In this document: positions 24,911-36,576 of the stretch, piece after piece
Layout: every line of letters starts with the position of its first letter
Numbering within the stretch: position 1 is the first letter of the stretch
Origin: Mya arenaria
Taxonomy: Eukaryota; Mollusca; Bivalvia; Myida; Myidae
Assembly (NCBI RefSeq): GCF_026914265.1
Contig: NC_069126.1
Span: 71,900,219-71,964,218, forward strand
Length of the DNA stretch: 64,000 bases
Direction of reading: 5' to 3'
Position numbers and translations under genes: made by a program
The notes under the pieces: model-generated
What the model was told of the DNA's origin: nothing
Databases searched by the model: none
The model's input: the letters and a program-made list of their open reading frames with translations, nothing else

Positions 24911-25476
24911 TTTTGTAGCATTGTCTAATGGCCCTCTTCCAAGAGTGTTCGAATTATGCCATTGAGTCCAAAATTCGCCCCTGCCCAAGGAGCATCGGCG
25001 TTACTTAGAGATATAAAGGAAAACACTTCTTATTTTCAACTGATATGCTTTCTAGAGCTAAGATATGCGGCGTTTAACATTGGCTAGTGGTATAAAGGTT
25101 GAAAATTTTTACTCAGGTGAGCGATATAGGGCCAAACTGGCCCTTCAGTTTCTATACTAGGTTTTCATTAACAACTTGAATCCTTGCAAACATATCTATT
25201 GCTAAAATATCTCTAACATATTGTAAAATATGTGCAATAATATGCAACAAGCTCATTTCAAAACAGAACAGAGACGAATTGACATCCACTCCATCTGGCA
25301 ATGACTAATCGTATTCGTGTCCGTACTTTACTCTTTATAAATGTTAGCGATCAATTTATGAATTACCGCAACAACTGCAAGGGGAGATGAAAATATGTTA
25401 TATACTAAAGGCTGTCTGTTCATATATCCCTAAATACTAATGGCTGTCAGTCCGAGGAGACCTTTCATGGGCATTA

Positions 25477-25509
25477 GTCACGTTCCTGTGACAGCGCTTG
25501 TTTTTTTTT
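25477..25509 (+). mobile_element. 3' terminal hairpin of a Helentron-like element
   Basis: GTCAC-GTTCCT-GTGAC, then AGCGCTTGTTTTTT. The stem is the same as at 4857 (GTCAC/GTGAC), whereas 1568 and 10659 use CTGTC/GACAG: the pairing is kept while the bases differ. Confidence 0.5.
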
Positions 25510-26906
25510 AAATGTACGTGTCACTTTTGAATAATACTCAGATGTTGACCTTATATAAATGCACAAGGATCATAGGCAAACAAGACACCACCGGGAGACA
25601 CAAAACCACATAAGATAACCAACATAGTTTACACGACCATTGTTTTACATTTTGTTGTCAATAAGTAGAGTTTGTACCTTCTTAAAATCATCAGTAAAGA
25701 GGATTGTGGGTAAAATCAGTTTTCGTGCTCGTGTTTGCTTTGATGGTTGAACAACTATAGCAATGTTGCCTTCTTGAACATTACTTTTTAGCGTCATTTT
25801 AATTATAACCATGTTATATTGAAGCTTTTATAATATACCTTTTAAATCGGGGTTTAACCTCCTGTGCTGGTCTTGTCCCTAAGGTTAGAATTTGTAAGTT
25901 AGCAGAGGTCCAACATGTACAGAAATTACCTAAATGTAATTTCAAGTACAAAATGGCCGAATACAGACATCGCCTGAAAACGAATGAACCCAGCCTATGC
26001 AGCACTGCTAGTAATACAATAATAATAGTACGTTGTAGGAAATGTCAAGTACAATTAAGACAGTATATAGAACAGTAATTATGTAATTTATTTCTAAGCG
26101 TTTGTTGGTGTAGCACAAGTCTAGCTTTAGTGGTATAAAACCTGAGGAATTTGGCTGTCTTATAACTGAAACATTATCTGAGTTGAAATGGGTGACATTC
26201 CTTTTTAGAAAAATCTGCTTGATTCAAGTGCAATTACCCTCAAATTTGGCATTGACCTTTTTTATACCTGAAACGGATGGGTTGCTCATAAATGGACAAG
26301 GAAGTGAAATTCAGTTTTTTGGACAGACGACAATTCTCCAGCGCTCGGCTCGGGGTCGTCTCAAAGAGTTTTGAAATAGTTCATGACAACCTTTATGTAT
26401 TAAAACATGATTCTCAGAAACATAATACACATAAAACGCATCAATACAGATGTCTTGGAGCATAAACGTCATCCCAAGAGACCTAGTATGTCGGAGGGTT
26501 GAATTATGGTTCCTTGGAAAAGAATGTTTTGAGATAGTCCATGTTGTCAAACTAAAGACTAACACTCTAAAATTGCCACGAAGACTATTTTAAGCTGTGT
26601 TTTATTTTTAGAAGAAAATAGACGTTATTGAATCATAGCACTGGTATTTGGACGAAAACAAAAGTAATCGAGTTTTTTTTTTATATTAAATGAGGGCCTT
26701 AGAGAATGTCCCTCGACTTTTAACATATTTTTCTCTAGTTATAAGTAGTTACAGTGGAGACTGGCGTTGAATTTTAAAAAAAAATATGCTTATACCAGTA
26801 TGTAAAGCTATAAATAGACATGAAACGTAGTTATCCTATAACTTACGTAGTGCAGAAAGCTGTTTGATCTTTAAAATTACGTAATTTAATTTTCCCGCTC
26901 TCACAG
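25510..26906. other. AT-rich stretch, no gene supported
   Basis: Short open frames on both strands (25814-26005, 26183-26374, 26311-26565) overlap one another. They show no splice context, codon pattern or recognisable motif. Confidence 0.45.
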
Positions 26907-26984
26907 GTTATGTTCCACCAAAAGATACCATTAGAGGCAAATATCCCGACTTATGCAAAAAGCAATTTTATTGTTCTATGTGCG
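26907..26984 (+). CDS. Isolated candidate exon with clustered cysteines
   Basis: A good acceptor (TTTTCCCGCTCTCACAG) and donor (GTAAGG) bound 78 bases, phase 1 to phase 1. The frame reads G-YVPPKDTIRGKYPDLCKKQF followed by YCSMCG. Read through the donor, the frame continues KDMHCAYF and stops 60 bases on. I do not recognise the product, and no partner exon is evident nearby on either side. It could be an exon of a long-intron gene or a relic. Confidence 0.4.
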
Positions 26985-28160
26985 GTAAGGACATGCACTG
27001 CGCTTACTTTTTAAGGATTGAAAGTTTTGGTATTGTGGTTCATCGGTGAATAAAAAACATTTGGTCAGTTCATTGTGCACTGACATTCTTTATTTGCAAA
27101 TTTACTCTTTAATTATTCAACTATAACGCTGAAAATAACACTTTAAATATAACTGAAAGAAGCCTTTATTCGGTTGTTTGAACAGCGGCGGCTTCAATAA
27201 TTTCACTTTTCTTGTAGACGTCACAATCGTTTTACTGAAATAAAACCTCATTTGACCAATCACAAACGTTGTTATTTTTTTATTAGGCAGTTTTCGAAGA
27301 TGCTGCGTTTGTCGAAATATATATACAGTTGAAATATATACGTTCTTCGAAGGAAGAATAGTAAGAGTGTATATATTAATTTACGAAACCAAACATCCCG
27401 AAATGTATAACATTTGGTAAAACGCAGTTTAACGGTGTAGTCATTTTGCTTCCTTATTTGTATTCAAAACAATATTTGTTATGAACATGAAAAAAATAAG
27501 AAAAAAATACACAAAACACGTAAACAAAACGTGCTGCTGTTTATTTTGTTATTATAATAGAAATTGAAACTCTTCCTGGTGCAATGTGCCTGCTATATAT
27601 TTAAAACATAGACAAACTGAAAGTCTTCCCGAAATTTATGCCTGCTTTATAATTATATCAGGAAACATATCATCTAAGAATTGATTGAAGTTACATCCTT
27701 GTATTTGAATGTTTCAATTGATAGCATATTAAATCTAAGGAAGCTCTCACAAACAGGACGTATAATATAATCTGTCAACAATTAAGTAGCACTTTAAATC
27801 GGGATGTAAACAATTTAAACCACATATTTTTGCACGTGAACAGAAGTTAACTCAAATTTTTGTATCAGGGGTTAGTTCAAACGTGTTGATGAAAATAAAA
27901 ATGATAGTTTTGTCAAACACGTCCACAGTTATACGATATATTACAAAATTATTTAACGCAGTAGAATATGTGTTCATGGGCGTTTACAATGCACCAAGTC
28001 ATTTCAATTTGAATCAATACACAAGAGAATCGATCTCAGCTATTTCGCCATGGTCCCCTGTTACGAGGTTTTCTTCCTGATAAATGCTTGATAATGTACA
28101 CATTTGCAGCGTGATAAATGAACGGGACAAAACTCGAACTACGTCGATCTGAAAATAAGT
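26985..28160. other. AT-rich stretch, no gene seen
   Basis: No exon, array or inverted-repeat element that I can support. Confidence 0.45.
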
Positions 28161-28189
28161 TTGTATTCATGTCCCATAGACCAGTGAGC

Positions 28190-28560
28190 CTAAGCTTTGC
28201 AGATAGTTACTATTTTCCCAGATGTCCGTCCGTCCACTTATGATTCCTCTTGTACCGCTGGAAGGATAAAGAATTATCATGGCCATATATTCACCACACG
28301 GATGTGACATTAAGAATAGACGTATCGGCCCGGTATCATCAAGGTCAATGTCACACGTCATGACTTAAAGGGTCAATGGCCATTTTTGAGTGCGCACAAG
28401 AACTCAATAACCGATCAAATGATGCAGAATAATTTGCTATAAATGTTCACAACATCGGTCAAACGTAAAGAGCACATGTTTCTTCAATCTTCATACAGTC
28501 AAGGTCAAGGCCACACTTAGACTTACAGCCGCTGTTCATTTCTGCACCTGAACACCTTGT
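28190..28560. repeat. Fragment of an AGGTCA-type dispersed repeat
   Basis: GTCCGTCCGTCC (28206) and AAGGTCAATGTCACACGTCATGAC, then GTCAAGGTCAAGGCCACA (28500), are the low-complexity and AGGTCA blocks typical of the repeat families elsewhere in the window. No complete unit or ends can be delimited. Confidence 0.4.
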
Positions 28561-29325
28561 TATAATTGTTCACACCACCATGAAGATGCATGATCAAGCA
28601 TGGTATCTCTCCTAAAGATAAAACAAATATGTCTGTTCAACAACTTCGAGCTATGGCGTTCATAGAACGTATACTGAAAAAGATATATTTACACGAATAA
28701 AGACCAACAAAAGTAATATCAAAAGAAGGCATAATTATATCAGTATTAATATTGCATCAGGTTGTCAACTATCACGATCGTTGTATGGTGTTTGTAAGCT
28801 GCATTTCTCTTCTTGTGGTTTTGGTTTCCCTCCAAAACAGTCCGCTTAAAAAGGCGCCCAAAACGGAAATTCCGTCATTGTGACCGCACACTCCGCCATT
28901 TTGTCCGGAGAATGAAACGCGCACCGATAATCTACATTTTTGAGAAATGATTCGCAGACTTTCAGGAGAGGTGCCGATAACGTAAATTGCAATTTGTAAT
29001 GCACCCGGGTTCAATTTTACGTCGTTAAACACGGTATGTTACACCAATGAAATTGAGTATTTGATCCCGGTTCAATTGCATATCGTTTAGAATTGTCTAT
29101 GACACTTTCAGGAACACTTGCAGACTCAAAGTAATTGGTGCAAATGATGTTAAAAGTATTTTGGTGCCAATGATTCTAGAGACGTGTTATTAAGAATTAT
29201 ATCCTTAAAAATCGGAGGGGAATATTGAGAAAATACCAAACAATTATTGTTCAATCTATATTATTTTATTATTTCAAAATATAACAGGATGAAACATGTT
29301 ACTAGGGAAGCGGAAGCTGAAAACA

Positions 29326-29895
29326 CTATTGTGAACTGTTAAAATAACGCCGCCCAATAACGCCGATTTTGGGCGCATTTTTTATCATCTCAATTCCGTT
29401 TTCTGCCCAACATTCGACCAACATTCCCTCCACCGCCTCCTTCTCCTCTTTGCTGTCTGGATGATAATGGACGGGTAATCGCAGAGGGTTCCTATCTTTA
29501 AAATATCGTATCAAATAAGAAATAAAAGATTTAAAGCTGTATAATAATAAGAGTTTCATTATAAAAAACATAGTTGCACTAACGCTGGGAATAAACATAG
29601 CAAACCGTTAAAAGGGGAAAGGGACGGGGAGGTATACCAATACGGAGGTGCCGGCGGATATGCTGGGCTTCTCGACCTCTTCTGGGCGTCAAAACGCAGA
29701 CAAAATCCCCTCAACGTCTGGTCTGGAGGACACGACGGCCTGGCTCTGGACTACGCCAACCTCGATCGGGGAGCCATTTGTAGTGTGGGTGTCCCAAGAC
29801 AAAACCACTCAACTTCGGAGTTCGAATATTATTTATTTATACGTAGTCGAACGAAACCTAAAACATATAATAAAACATATAAAAGTATATGCTAA
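29326..29895. other. Unassigned GC-richer island with coding-like frames
   Basis: This island stands out from its AT-rich surroundings. On the plus strand a frame stays open from 29551 to a stop at 29893-29895 (115 codons) with GC-rich codons and residues such as GLLDLFWASKRRQNPLNVW and GGHDGLALDYANLDRGA, but it has no ATG. An overlapping plus frame with an ATG at 29660 is also open to 29950. On the minus strand 29598-29326 encodes 90 residues with a charged part (HPDSKEEKEAVEGMLVECWA). At most one of these can be real. The family is unknown. It may be a degraded gene or element fragment. Confidence 0.25.
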
Positions 29896-30261
29896 CATAA
29901 TCATATTATTAATAACACCAAATACAAAGACAATGGACAGTGATCGGTAAATATATCAAGGGAGACTTCGCGGTAAAATACATAAAACATTCTAAGAACT
30001 ATGAGCAATAAACTTACCAGGCACGTCTAAATAATAATTAAATATGAATGAATATTTGAGCTCAAAGATAAGAGCGAATATTAAATAAGTAAGAATATAG
30101 TAACAACTGTTACAATTGAAATCTTGACTTGCGTCGATGATGATTCAGAACGGAATGATTTATGTGTATATATAAATAAGGGCGTGTGCAATGAAGCGGG
30201 AAAAAGGGGAAAAGGCATTATGAACCAATCAATCACTCTATAAATTTAGACAAACTCGCAT

Positions 30262-30335
30262 AACCAGTATTCACGCTCTGACGCACTCGGACATAGACGG
30301 ACATTGACGAACATAGACGGACAGTAACGCACAGA
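30262..30335. repeat. Short GACGGACA-type repeats
   Basis: ACATAGACGGAC occurs twice with related ACATTGACGAAC and CAGTAACGCAC between and after. It is a short low-complexity patch, and the minus-strand frame across it is a composition effect. Confidence 0.4.
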
Positions 30336-30699
30336 GGACAATAACCACGTAGCACAACACTAAACACGACGATACACAAACAATACAAAACAATATACGA
30401 TATAGAACCATACCAAACACACAAACTGATAAAATACTGAAATATGCACCTTGCTACAAACACTTAAATTACATTACTATATTTGCTTGTGTTTTTTCCC
30501 AAATGCCAATCCTCAGTTTATTGGAATAATGTGACTTCGTACGCTGAGACATTCCGACCGAACCGAAACGGCTCCAAATATTTAGGTTTTAAAGATAACA
30601 CGTCTCTACACATGTTCACTATTGAAATCAAAGGACTGAGAGCTTAGTTATGTAAAGACACGAGATAAAACTTGATATTTTTTGTAAGGAATAATCATC

Positions 30700-31660
30700 A
30701 AACAAGAGCCATATCCCACGAATTAACTACAGTGTCAAATTTGCCTTACAACAAAGGATACCAATGAACATTTAACAAAGCCCGATTACTCTAAAAGTCT
30801 TGCAGCCAGAGTTATGTTTCCTGTGCACTGCACTTCTCCTCAATGAGACATATCTGTATATGAAGTTTGAAGTCAAAACCCTAAAAATACTTAAATCTGC
30901 AGTTAGAGCTATGGTTCCCCTGGACTGTGCTTCTTCTCAATAGAGATATATAAGTATATAAAGTTGTTGGCAAAACCTCAAGGACGTTTCAAATTATGCT
31001 CCGGACAAAAATAAGTATGAATATTAACAGGAAAATAACTGAAACAGTACTGCTACAAGAGTACTTGTTCCTATGCACTGCACTTCTCCTCAGTGATATA
31101 TATCTGTCTATGGTATATGAAGTCAATTCATCAAAGACTTTTCTAGTTATGCTCCTGATGCATGTATAGTCACAAAGCGCAATAACAAAACAAATACTGC
31201 AGCCAGAGTTGTGGTTCCTTAGCATTGCACTTCTGCTCAATGGGATATATCTGTCTATGAAGTTTGAAGTAAATACCACAAAGAATTTTCAAATTATGAT
31301 CCGGACAAAATTGACAAAGAGCAATAACTAAAAAAACCTGCAGTCAGAGATAAGTTTTCTGTACAGTGCACATCTCCTCAATGAGATCTATTTGCATATG
31401 AACTTTGAAGTCAATACCTCAAAGATTGTTCGAGTAATGCTCCGGACAAAACAAAATATGAAAATACAGAAAGGACAATTACTAATACAAAACTGCATTC
31501 AGAGTTATAGTTTCTATGCACTAGACTTATCCGAAATAAGATATAAAGTTCGAACAATTAACGCATGGATTTTTCAAGTAATGCTCCGGACAAAAAAGTT
31601 TGAAAATTAACAGAAGGCAATAACTAAAAAAATACTTATTCCAGAGTTATGGATCCTGAT
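30700..31660 (-). repeat. About 146-bp tandem array, minus orientation
   Basis: ATGCTCCGGACAAA-type blocks lie at 30998, 31151, 31298, 31439 and 31583, with linked blocks GCAGCCAGAGTTATG and TGCACTTCTCCTCAATGAGA. Two earlier units run from about 30790. The left edge reads AAACAAGAGCC (30700-30710), the reverse complement of the GGCTCTTGTTT terminus found on plus-oriented elements, so this copy is inverted. Confidence 0.65.
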
Positions 31661-31689
31661 TAATATTAATTTAATTTTGATTTAAGGTA

Positions 31690-32240
31690 CACTCTTTTTC
31701 AAAAGTAAAACATCTATCCGTTGCAACAAGTTTTAGTGTTATAAGGAAGAGAGAACAAAATACGAAGGAATATTAAATATCAGAGATTTGTTGAAATTCC
31801 GTTTGCAATTTTACATAAAAAATGTTTTTCGGCAGTATGAGTATGGTTTGTGTCAGATGTTGTAGACTAGCCAATATACATATCATGTGGCTTAATGGTG
31901 ATATATTTTTATAACAAAAGAAGAGTTTCAATAGAATATAGATCCATAAGGGGTTAAATTTATTTCATGGATACAAAAATGCAAATATGGTTCTTAAACT
32001 GGAATTTATTACCAAAAAGGGAAAATACAGTGTTGCTTTGATAGTGTCAAACATTGGGGTACATAAAACCATTCCTAATATTGTTAAACTTTTGCGTAAA
32101 ACTACATTTGCCTTTTGCACCCAAATCTGATAAAATATTCTTTCGGAAAGAAAGAACACCTCTCAGAACACCTACACATTTTAAAAATGACACATATATT
32201 GTGCTTGTCAAATATTGAACATTTAAAAGACATTAAAATA
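31690..32240. repeat. Dispersed repeat, copy 2 (pairs with 12060-12760)
   Basis: GGGTTAAATTTATTTCATGG...GGTTCTTAAA and CTGATAAAATATTCTTTCGG...GTGCTTGTCAAATATTGAAC follow the same order as in copy 1. The copies are clearly diverged. Minus-strand frames here (31965-32159, 32102-32398) are not shared with copy 1 and are not supported. Confidence 0.5.
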
Positions 32241-32639
32241 GACATTTGACTTGATGTATGATCAATACAACAATGAAAGTTCCTAAACATAGACATTAGC
32301 TGTGACACTATTTGCATAATATGTGTGGTACTTGCATATGACATACTAGCAATGAAAGAAAAGCAAAAGCAACGGTTCAACTGAATGAAGCACTGCAATC
32401 ATGTAAGCATACATGGTAAAATGAGTTTTATTAAAACCAAACTTACACAAGAAGAGCAACTAAATAAGATATACATAAATAATACAAGACAAACACCACA
32501 AAGAACCCATTTCGATAAAAAAAAATACATGTGCATGCTGGTGAGCTTTTAAAACCGAATTACAAGTGAAAGAAAAAAAAAAGCATATAAACATGCCCTG
32601 GACCCAGTTTCGATAAAATGTCTTTGCCGCAAATCTTAC

Positions 32640-34100
32640 ATTGCTTCAGAGTGTTCAGGTAAACCCGTAAAGTTACAAGCATAATCTATGCGATAAATGC
32701 CCATACGATATTTCAATAGAAACGCAAGTTACGCCAAAAGCGAAGTTACGTCAGGAAATTTACGATGCTAAGCCTTGCGATCTTTATTAAAACGGGACCC
32801 TGGCCATCAAGAGCATTACGGTCACAGTTAAAGCATTTATCTATATTACACGAAAAACATCAACTAGACTTCGTTCATTTGTGATAAATTTCAATTTTGC
32901 AACTGAAGCCCGTGCCTATATTTTGTTGCGATACGGTTTTACAGGCTAGAGCAAAAGCGATGTTCGTGCCATGTCATAATTAACTAATTCTAATTTTGGC
33001 TTCTGGTTCATACTTTCGAACCGAATTGAACGAAAAAGCAGTTAAAACTCCTGCTCATGCGGTTGTGTTGGTTGAGCTAAAGCCAGATAAAAATTGGACG
33101 AACAATAGCGGTACCCCACAGTATATATTACATATATATCATGAAGCACATGCCTATATTTTCCTTTTGACCCGATAAAGTTCCATATTTCTTAACCAAG
33201 ACCAAAAACCGATGTCCATGCTCCGCTATAACTTGGAAATATATTTACTCTTAATTGTGCGTTTCGCGTTTTCCGACACATCTCATGGCGTTATCAAAAG
33301 CACTCTATGGAGCTATAACGCATAGTGGAAGTGAAAGCTAGCGGTACATTTGTACACGAACATGTGGTAATGTATAGGCAAAAAGTCGCATTGAAGTGGC
33401 AATGTCACAACCATGAACATCAAATAAGCTATAATATTTTATGCAATTACAAACCATTTTCCAATCCTGGTGATGATCGACGAAGCTCAGACCCGAAGTC
33501 CGATACTCAAACCAAGTTGGTATTTCCACAGATAACGTTTGATTTTCATTTGATCTTGCATTATAATTCCCGGTTTAGTGGAGCAATGCCCTTTATAATA
33601 TTACTTATATGTGCGTTGTCATTATAATTCATTAGGTGTTGTTATTGGATCCACTGCATATTTATAGTGGTAAATGATTATTTGTAATGTTTTCATTTTT
33701 TTATGAGTTAATGAGTTCAGCACGCTACGATGCGTCTGATGTTTACCCCAACCGGCGACTTAAGGACTGTGGTGATTTCCAACGTACTTAAAGATACCAA
33801 TATGCATATGTTATTTGGTACAATAATCTTTCCTGAAGGTAGCTGCACAACCTAAGAAAATGGCTTTTGACCTTCAACTACAGCAAGCATGCTCCTGGCC
33901 TGAAGCCTCGGTTTCGTCTCAGCTCTCCAGAGGCCCTAATTCCCGGTTATCTCCATTGATTTTATCTACAAGCTTGGTACCAGTATTGAATGATACCAAA
34001 CTCTAAATTTTCCTATGCATGCTTATAGCGATTTTTCATTGGTTAATGAGTTTAGCACGCAGCGCGTCTAATGAATATTCCATGAGCCATATAAGGACTC
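32640..34100. repeat. Old, diverged repeats
   Basis: TGAAGCMCRTGCCTATATTTT occurs near 32905 and 33152, each followed by a CGATGTYCRTGC block. ATGAGTTYAGCACGC is found near 33712 and again near 34048, each followed by GCGTCTRATG. Open frames at 32996-33178 and 33325-33627 lie in these diverged units and show no known motif. Confidence 0.4.
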
Positions 34101-34822
34101 AATTAACCAGACATATAACCAAGGGGCTTGCAGTCTCTTTATAAAAATGAGCTTATTTTGCAAAAAGTGGATAAACTGTAAAGAACGGTAACCCCGCCGG
34201 AGAGTTTTTGGGTACCGCTTATAACCGCATACTAGACATTACGTTTTCTGTTAACGGTGCTCGAGGTTATTTTTCATTGGGTTAAATAAAAAACCAGCGG
34301 CAAATTCGGACAAAATCAGTAAATCACTTTTATTTAATTGAGCAGTTTCCCGTTACTCCGCTCCTATCATTTCTTTTCAACATGATCCGGCTTGTCAGTG
34401 AATTGAGTGGTACCTGTCAGCGACATTGTCATGCCATAGAATAACAAGGAAACCTTGTTGACAACTTCATTCGTGCAACATCGGCGTACACAAAACTAAA
34501 TCAAGATTGATACTAATCCTTTTAATCTTACTTTCTTGTGTGCAGCTCATGTGTTATACCTAAGGCAGTCCATATGACTAGCTGCATAGTCTTGACGATT
34601 TTGCTTTGTTTTGGCTGCTCTACTATGGGCAATCTAATAAATCATTGAAGAGTTGAATGTCCAAATGTTATCAAAGTTCCTGTAATGCGCATTTTTGTGG
34701 CTACACCAATGTTGTTTGTTAAAATGATTGCATAGTTAATAACTCCCCTTCAAGCCTTTTGGAAAAAATATCTTGTGATCTTTTTTAATGGAATCCGAGT
34801 AGATTCCAGTTCAACTGGGCAC

Positions 34823-34930
34823 AGTCCCCATAATTAGCCTGTTTGTAAACAAACTGTAGGAATAGGTGCTGCACTCTGTTCTTTCTGTATAGATTTATGT
34901 AACCCATTTATTTTTATTATGGGGACTGCT
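34823..34930. repeat. Short imperfect inverted repeat
   Basis: ACAGTCCCCATAATTAG on the left pairs with ATTATGGGGACTG on the right. GGGCAC and GTGCCC flank them further out. No target duplication is evident. Confidence 0.35.
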
Positions 34931-35703
34931 AATTTCGAAGTGCCCCCTTATATTTATGATATTAGACAAGGTAAACATCAGGAGCTGCAAATAACTTTTT
35001 ATGTAAAGTTTATTTTACGCCCTTATGTAATTTCATGATGTGTGGTGTTCATGTAAGTTTCATTCACTAAGTATAATGTTGTAAAGGCTTCCATGACTAA
35101 AATTGATGCTTTTTGTAATTCTGATGTCTCACACAAACTTAGGAGTATGAGTGAAAAAAGGTCAGTGAGGCAGGGCATGCTACTTATGTAAACAGAACTG
35201 TGTTTAACCATTTTTTATTTGTTATAATTTGTTTGTAGGTGTATATGAACACTATTATTTGTTACTCATCAGGGCTTTTTTCAGCTGTTATTGGCTATTA
35301 TTTATCTCTATTCCTAATACCAAAAAGTTTTTATCTTTTACAAATTAAAGCTTAAGAAAAATAGTTTAATTTGGCCTTTAATTGACACAAAAAGATACTT
35401 TCAAATAGCAGTTGTAACTTTGTCGATTAATTAATTACTATTACTTTATATCGTTCACTTTTATTCAATAACTTTGCTGTAATTTCTTGCTCCTTTTCCC
35501 AATTTCTAACATAGATCTACATGTGAAAATTTCCAAATTGTGAGTTATACACTCAAAATAGATGAATAAAGCCCTGAATATATAGACCTACAGTATGTGA
35601 TAATCTACACATAATGTTTATAGTATTAGTAAGTTAAATTAAAAATTTGTAGTAAAGCATTTAACAGTGTACATATTATATTAGTATTCATAATTGCTTT
35701 CAG
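34931..35703. other. AT-rich stretch upstream of the 35704 exon
   Basis: The first coding exon and promoter of the gene at 35704 should lie upstream, but I cannot single out an ATG exon with a matching phase-2 donor. Confidence 0.4.
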
Positions 35704-35832
35704 AACCAAGATATACAGAGAAAACGAGTTAGCGAGGCAGTTACAAGAATGGACAACACAAGAAATACACTTCAACTTACAGTCCTCCCATTCAGCAGCG
35801 TTATCCAGCAGCGTTATCCAGACAAGTTCAAA
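35704..35832 (+). CDS. HAUS5: Exon: HAUS5-like N-terminal helix
   Basis: Acceptor ATTGCTTTCAG precedes. It enters with one base completing a codon and holds 42 full codons, leaving in phase 2. The other open frame through the same bases (starting NQDIQRKRV) runs to a stop at 35881 and resembles nothing I know. The frame chosen matches the next exon's phase and a known family. Confidence 0.5.
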
Positions 35833-36576
35833 GTGTATGTTCCATTTGCTGTTATGATGTTGGTAATAATTTCTGTAGTGTAATTTCAGTTAACAAAACA
35901 AAGATTTTCTTGAACAAACCATTATACTTAAGGTATAGTAAGTATATGTTCATATAATATTATATTAAAAAGATGATAACCCAAACACCCTTACATAGAA
36001 TGAACATACTCACCCCTCCAACTGCCACCCATCACAGTATAATAAAGTCCACAATTTGTACAAGCATTATGCTTGATTAATTCTTATGATTGCCTTATCA
36101 CAATTTTGGTGATTCTCCTAAGTTTTGTATTCCTTGTGCAGATGGAAAATATTTCTTTATGCCTTGCATAATCAAACTCAAATTAGCTTCCTTGAATATG
36201 GTACATTTTTTGTATTTTCTGTATCTTACACAATGAAGTGCAAAAATTAGCCCACTCGGTGATTCACTTAAAATACAGCAAAAGGCGAAACAATCGTGGT
36301 TTGTGACTGATATCAACGAACAAAGAATAAGGACATTTTCACATGCGTTTTGAAAAGATGTTATGATAGTACAGATTGTTTCAACATAAAAATGAGTAAG
36401 AGTATTGATGTACTAGTGCTTTTTGGATTATTTTGTAAAAATAATACGGCTGCTTTAAAAATAAATGGGCTGATTTCAAAAGTATGCTTTACATTTTAAG
36501 TTCTGCTTTTCAGGTTGTGTCAAGGGCCAGGAGCTGCAATTTGGCAATGGATGACACAGCTTGTTACGTCTACAGA
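35704..36576 (+). CDS. HAUS5: HAUS5-like gene, N-terminal part (two exons seen)
   Basis: Exons 35704-35832 and 36514-36576 join in phase 2 and read TKIYRENELARQLQEWTTQE...SSK then LCQGPGAAIWQWMTQLVTST. The order L-(x)-LxxW-(A/T)-x-(E/Q)-E followed some 25 residues later by LCxGxGxxIWxW/Y is, as I recall it, the N-terminal signature of HAUS augmin-like complex subunit 5, which helps recruit gamma-tubulin to spindle microtubules. The second exon has a perfect GTAAGT donor; the first has a weak GTGTAT donor. The start codon is missing, and the basic segment expected next in HAUS5 is not found in the window. A 13-bp tandem duplication (AGCAGCGTTATCC) lies inside the first exon. Short length keeps confidence moderate. 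Confidence 0.5.
36514..36576 (+). CDS. HAUS5: Exon: HAUS5-like LCxGxGxxIW motif
   Basis: Acceptor TTCTGCTTTTCAG and donor GTAAGTCC are both strong. In the frame supplied by the previous exon it reads K-LCQGPGAAIWQWMTQLVTST. Another frame (VVSRARSCNLAMDD) is also open through the exon but has no supporting similarity. Confidence 0.55.

Larger units (their letters stand above)
22360..25151 (+). mobile_element. Decayed AGCTCACC-type element
   Basis: Blocks such as GGATGTTCCTTGGGTGGT (23110), TCAAAACTGGCCCCGCC (23586) and the right end ACTCAGGTGAGCGATATAGGGCC...GGCCCTTCAGTTT (25111-25151) match the better preserved copies at 46254 and 49098. No left hairpin is visible. Its first part repeats TGTTTACTWTGGWATGCTGCAT and GGTCGTGTCA about 171 bp apart (about 22533 and 22704), as also seen near 50880. 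Confidence 0.6.

Noticed and set aside
35704..35883. Alternative frame NQDIQRKRV... running to a stop at 35881
   Set aside because: It ignores the phase match to the strong exon at 36514 and has no family resemblance, whereas the chosen frame does.
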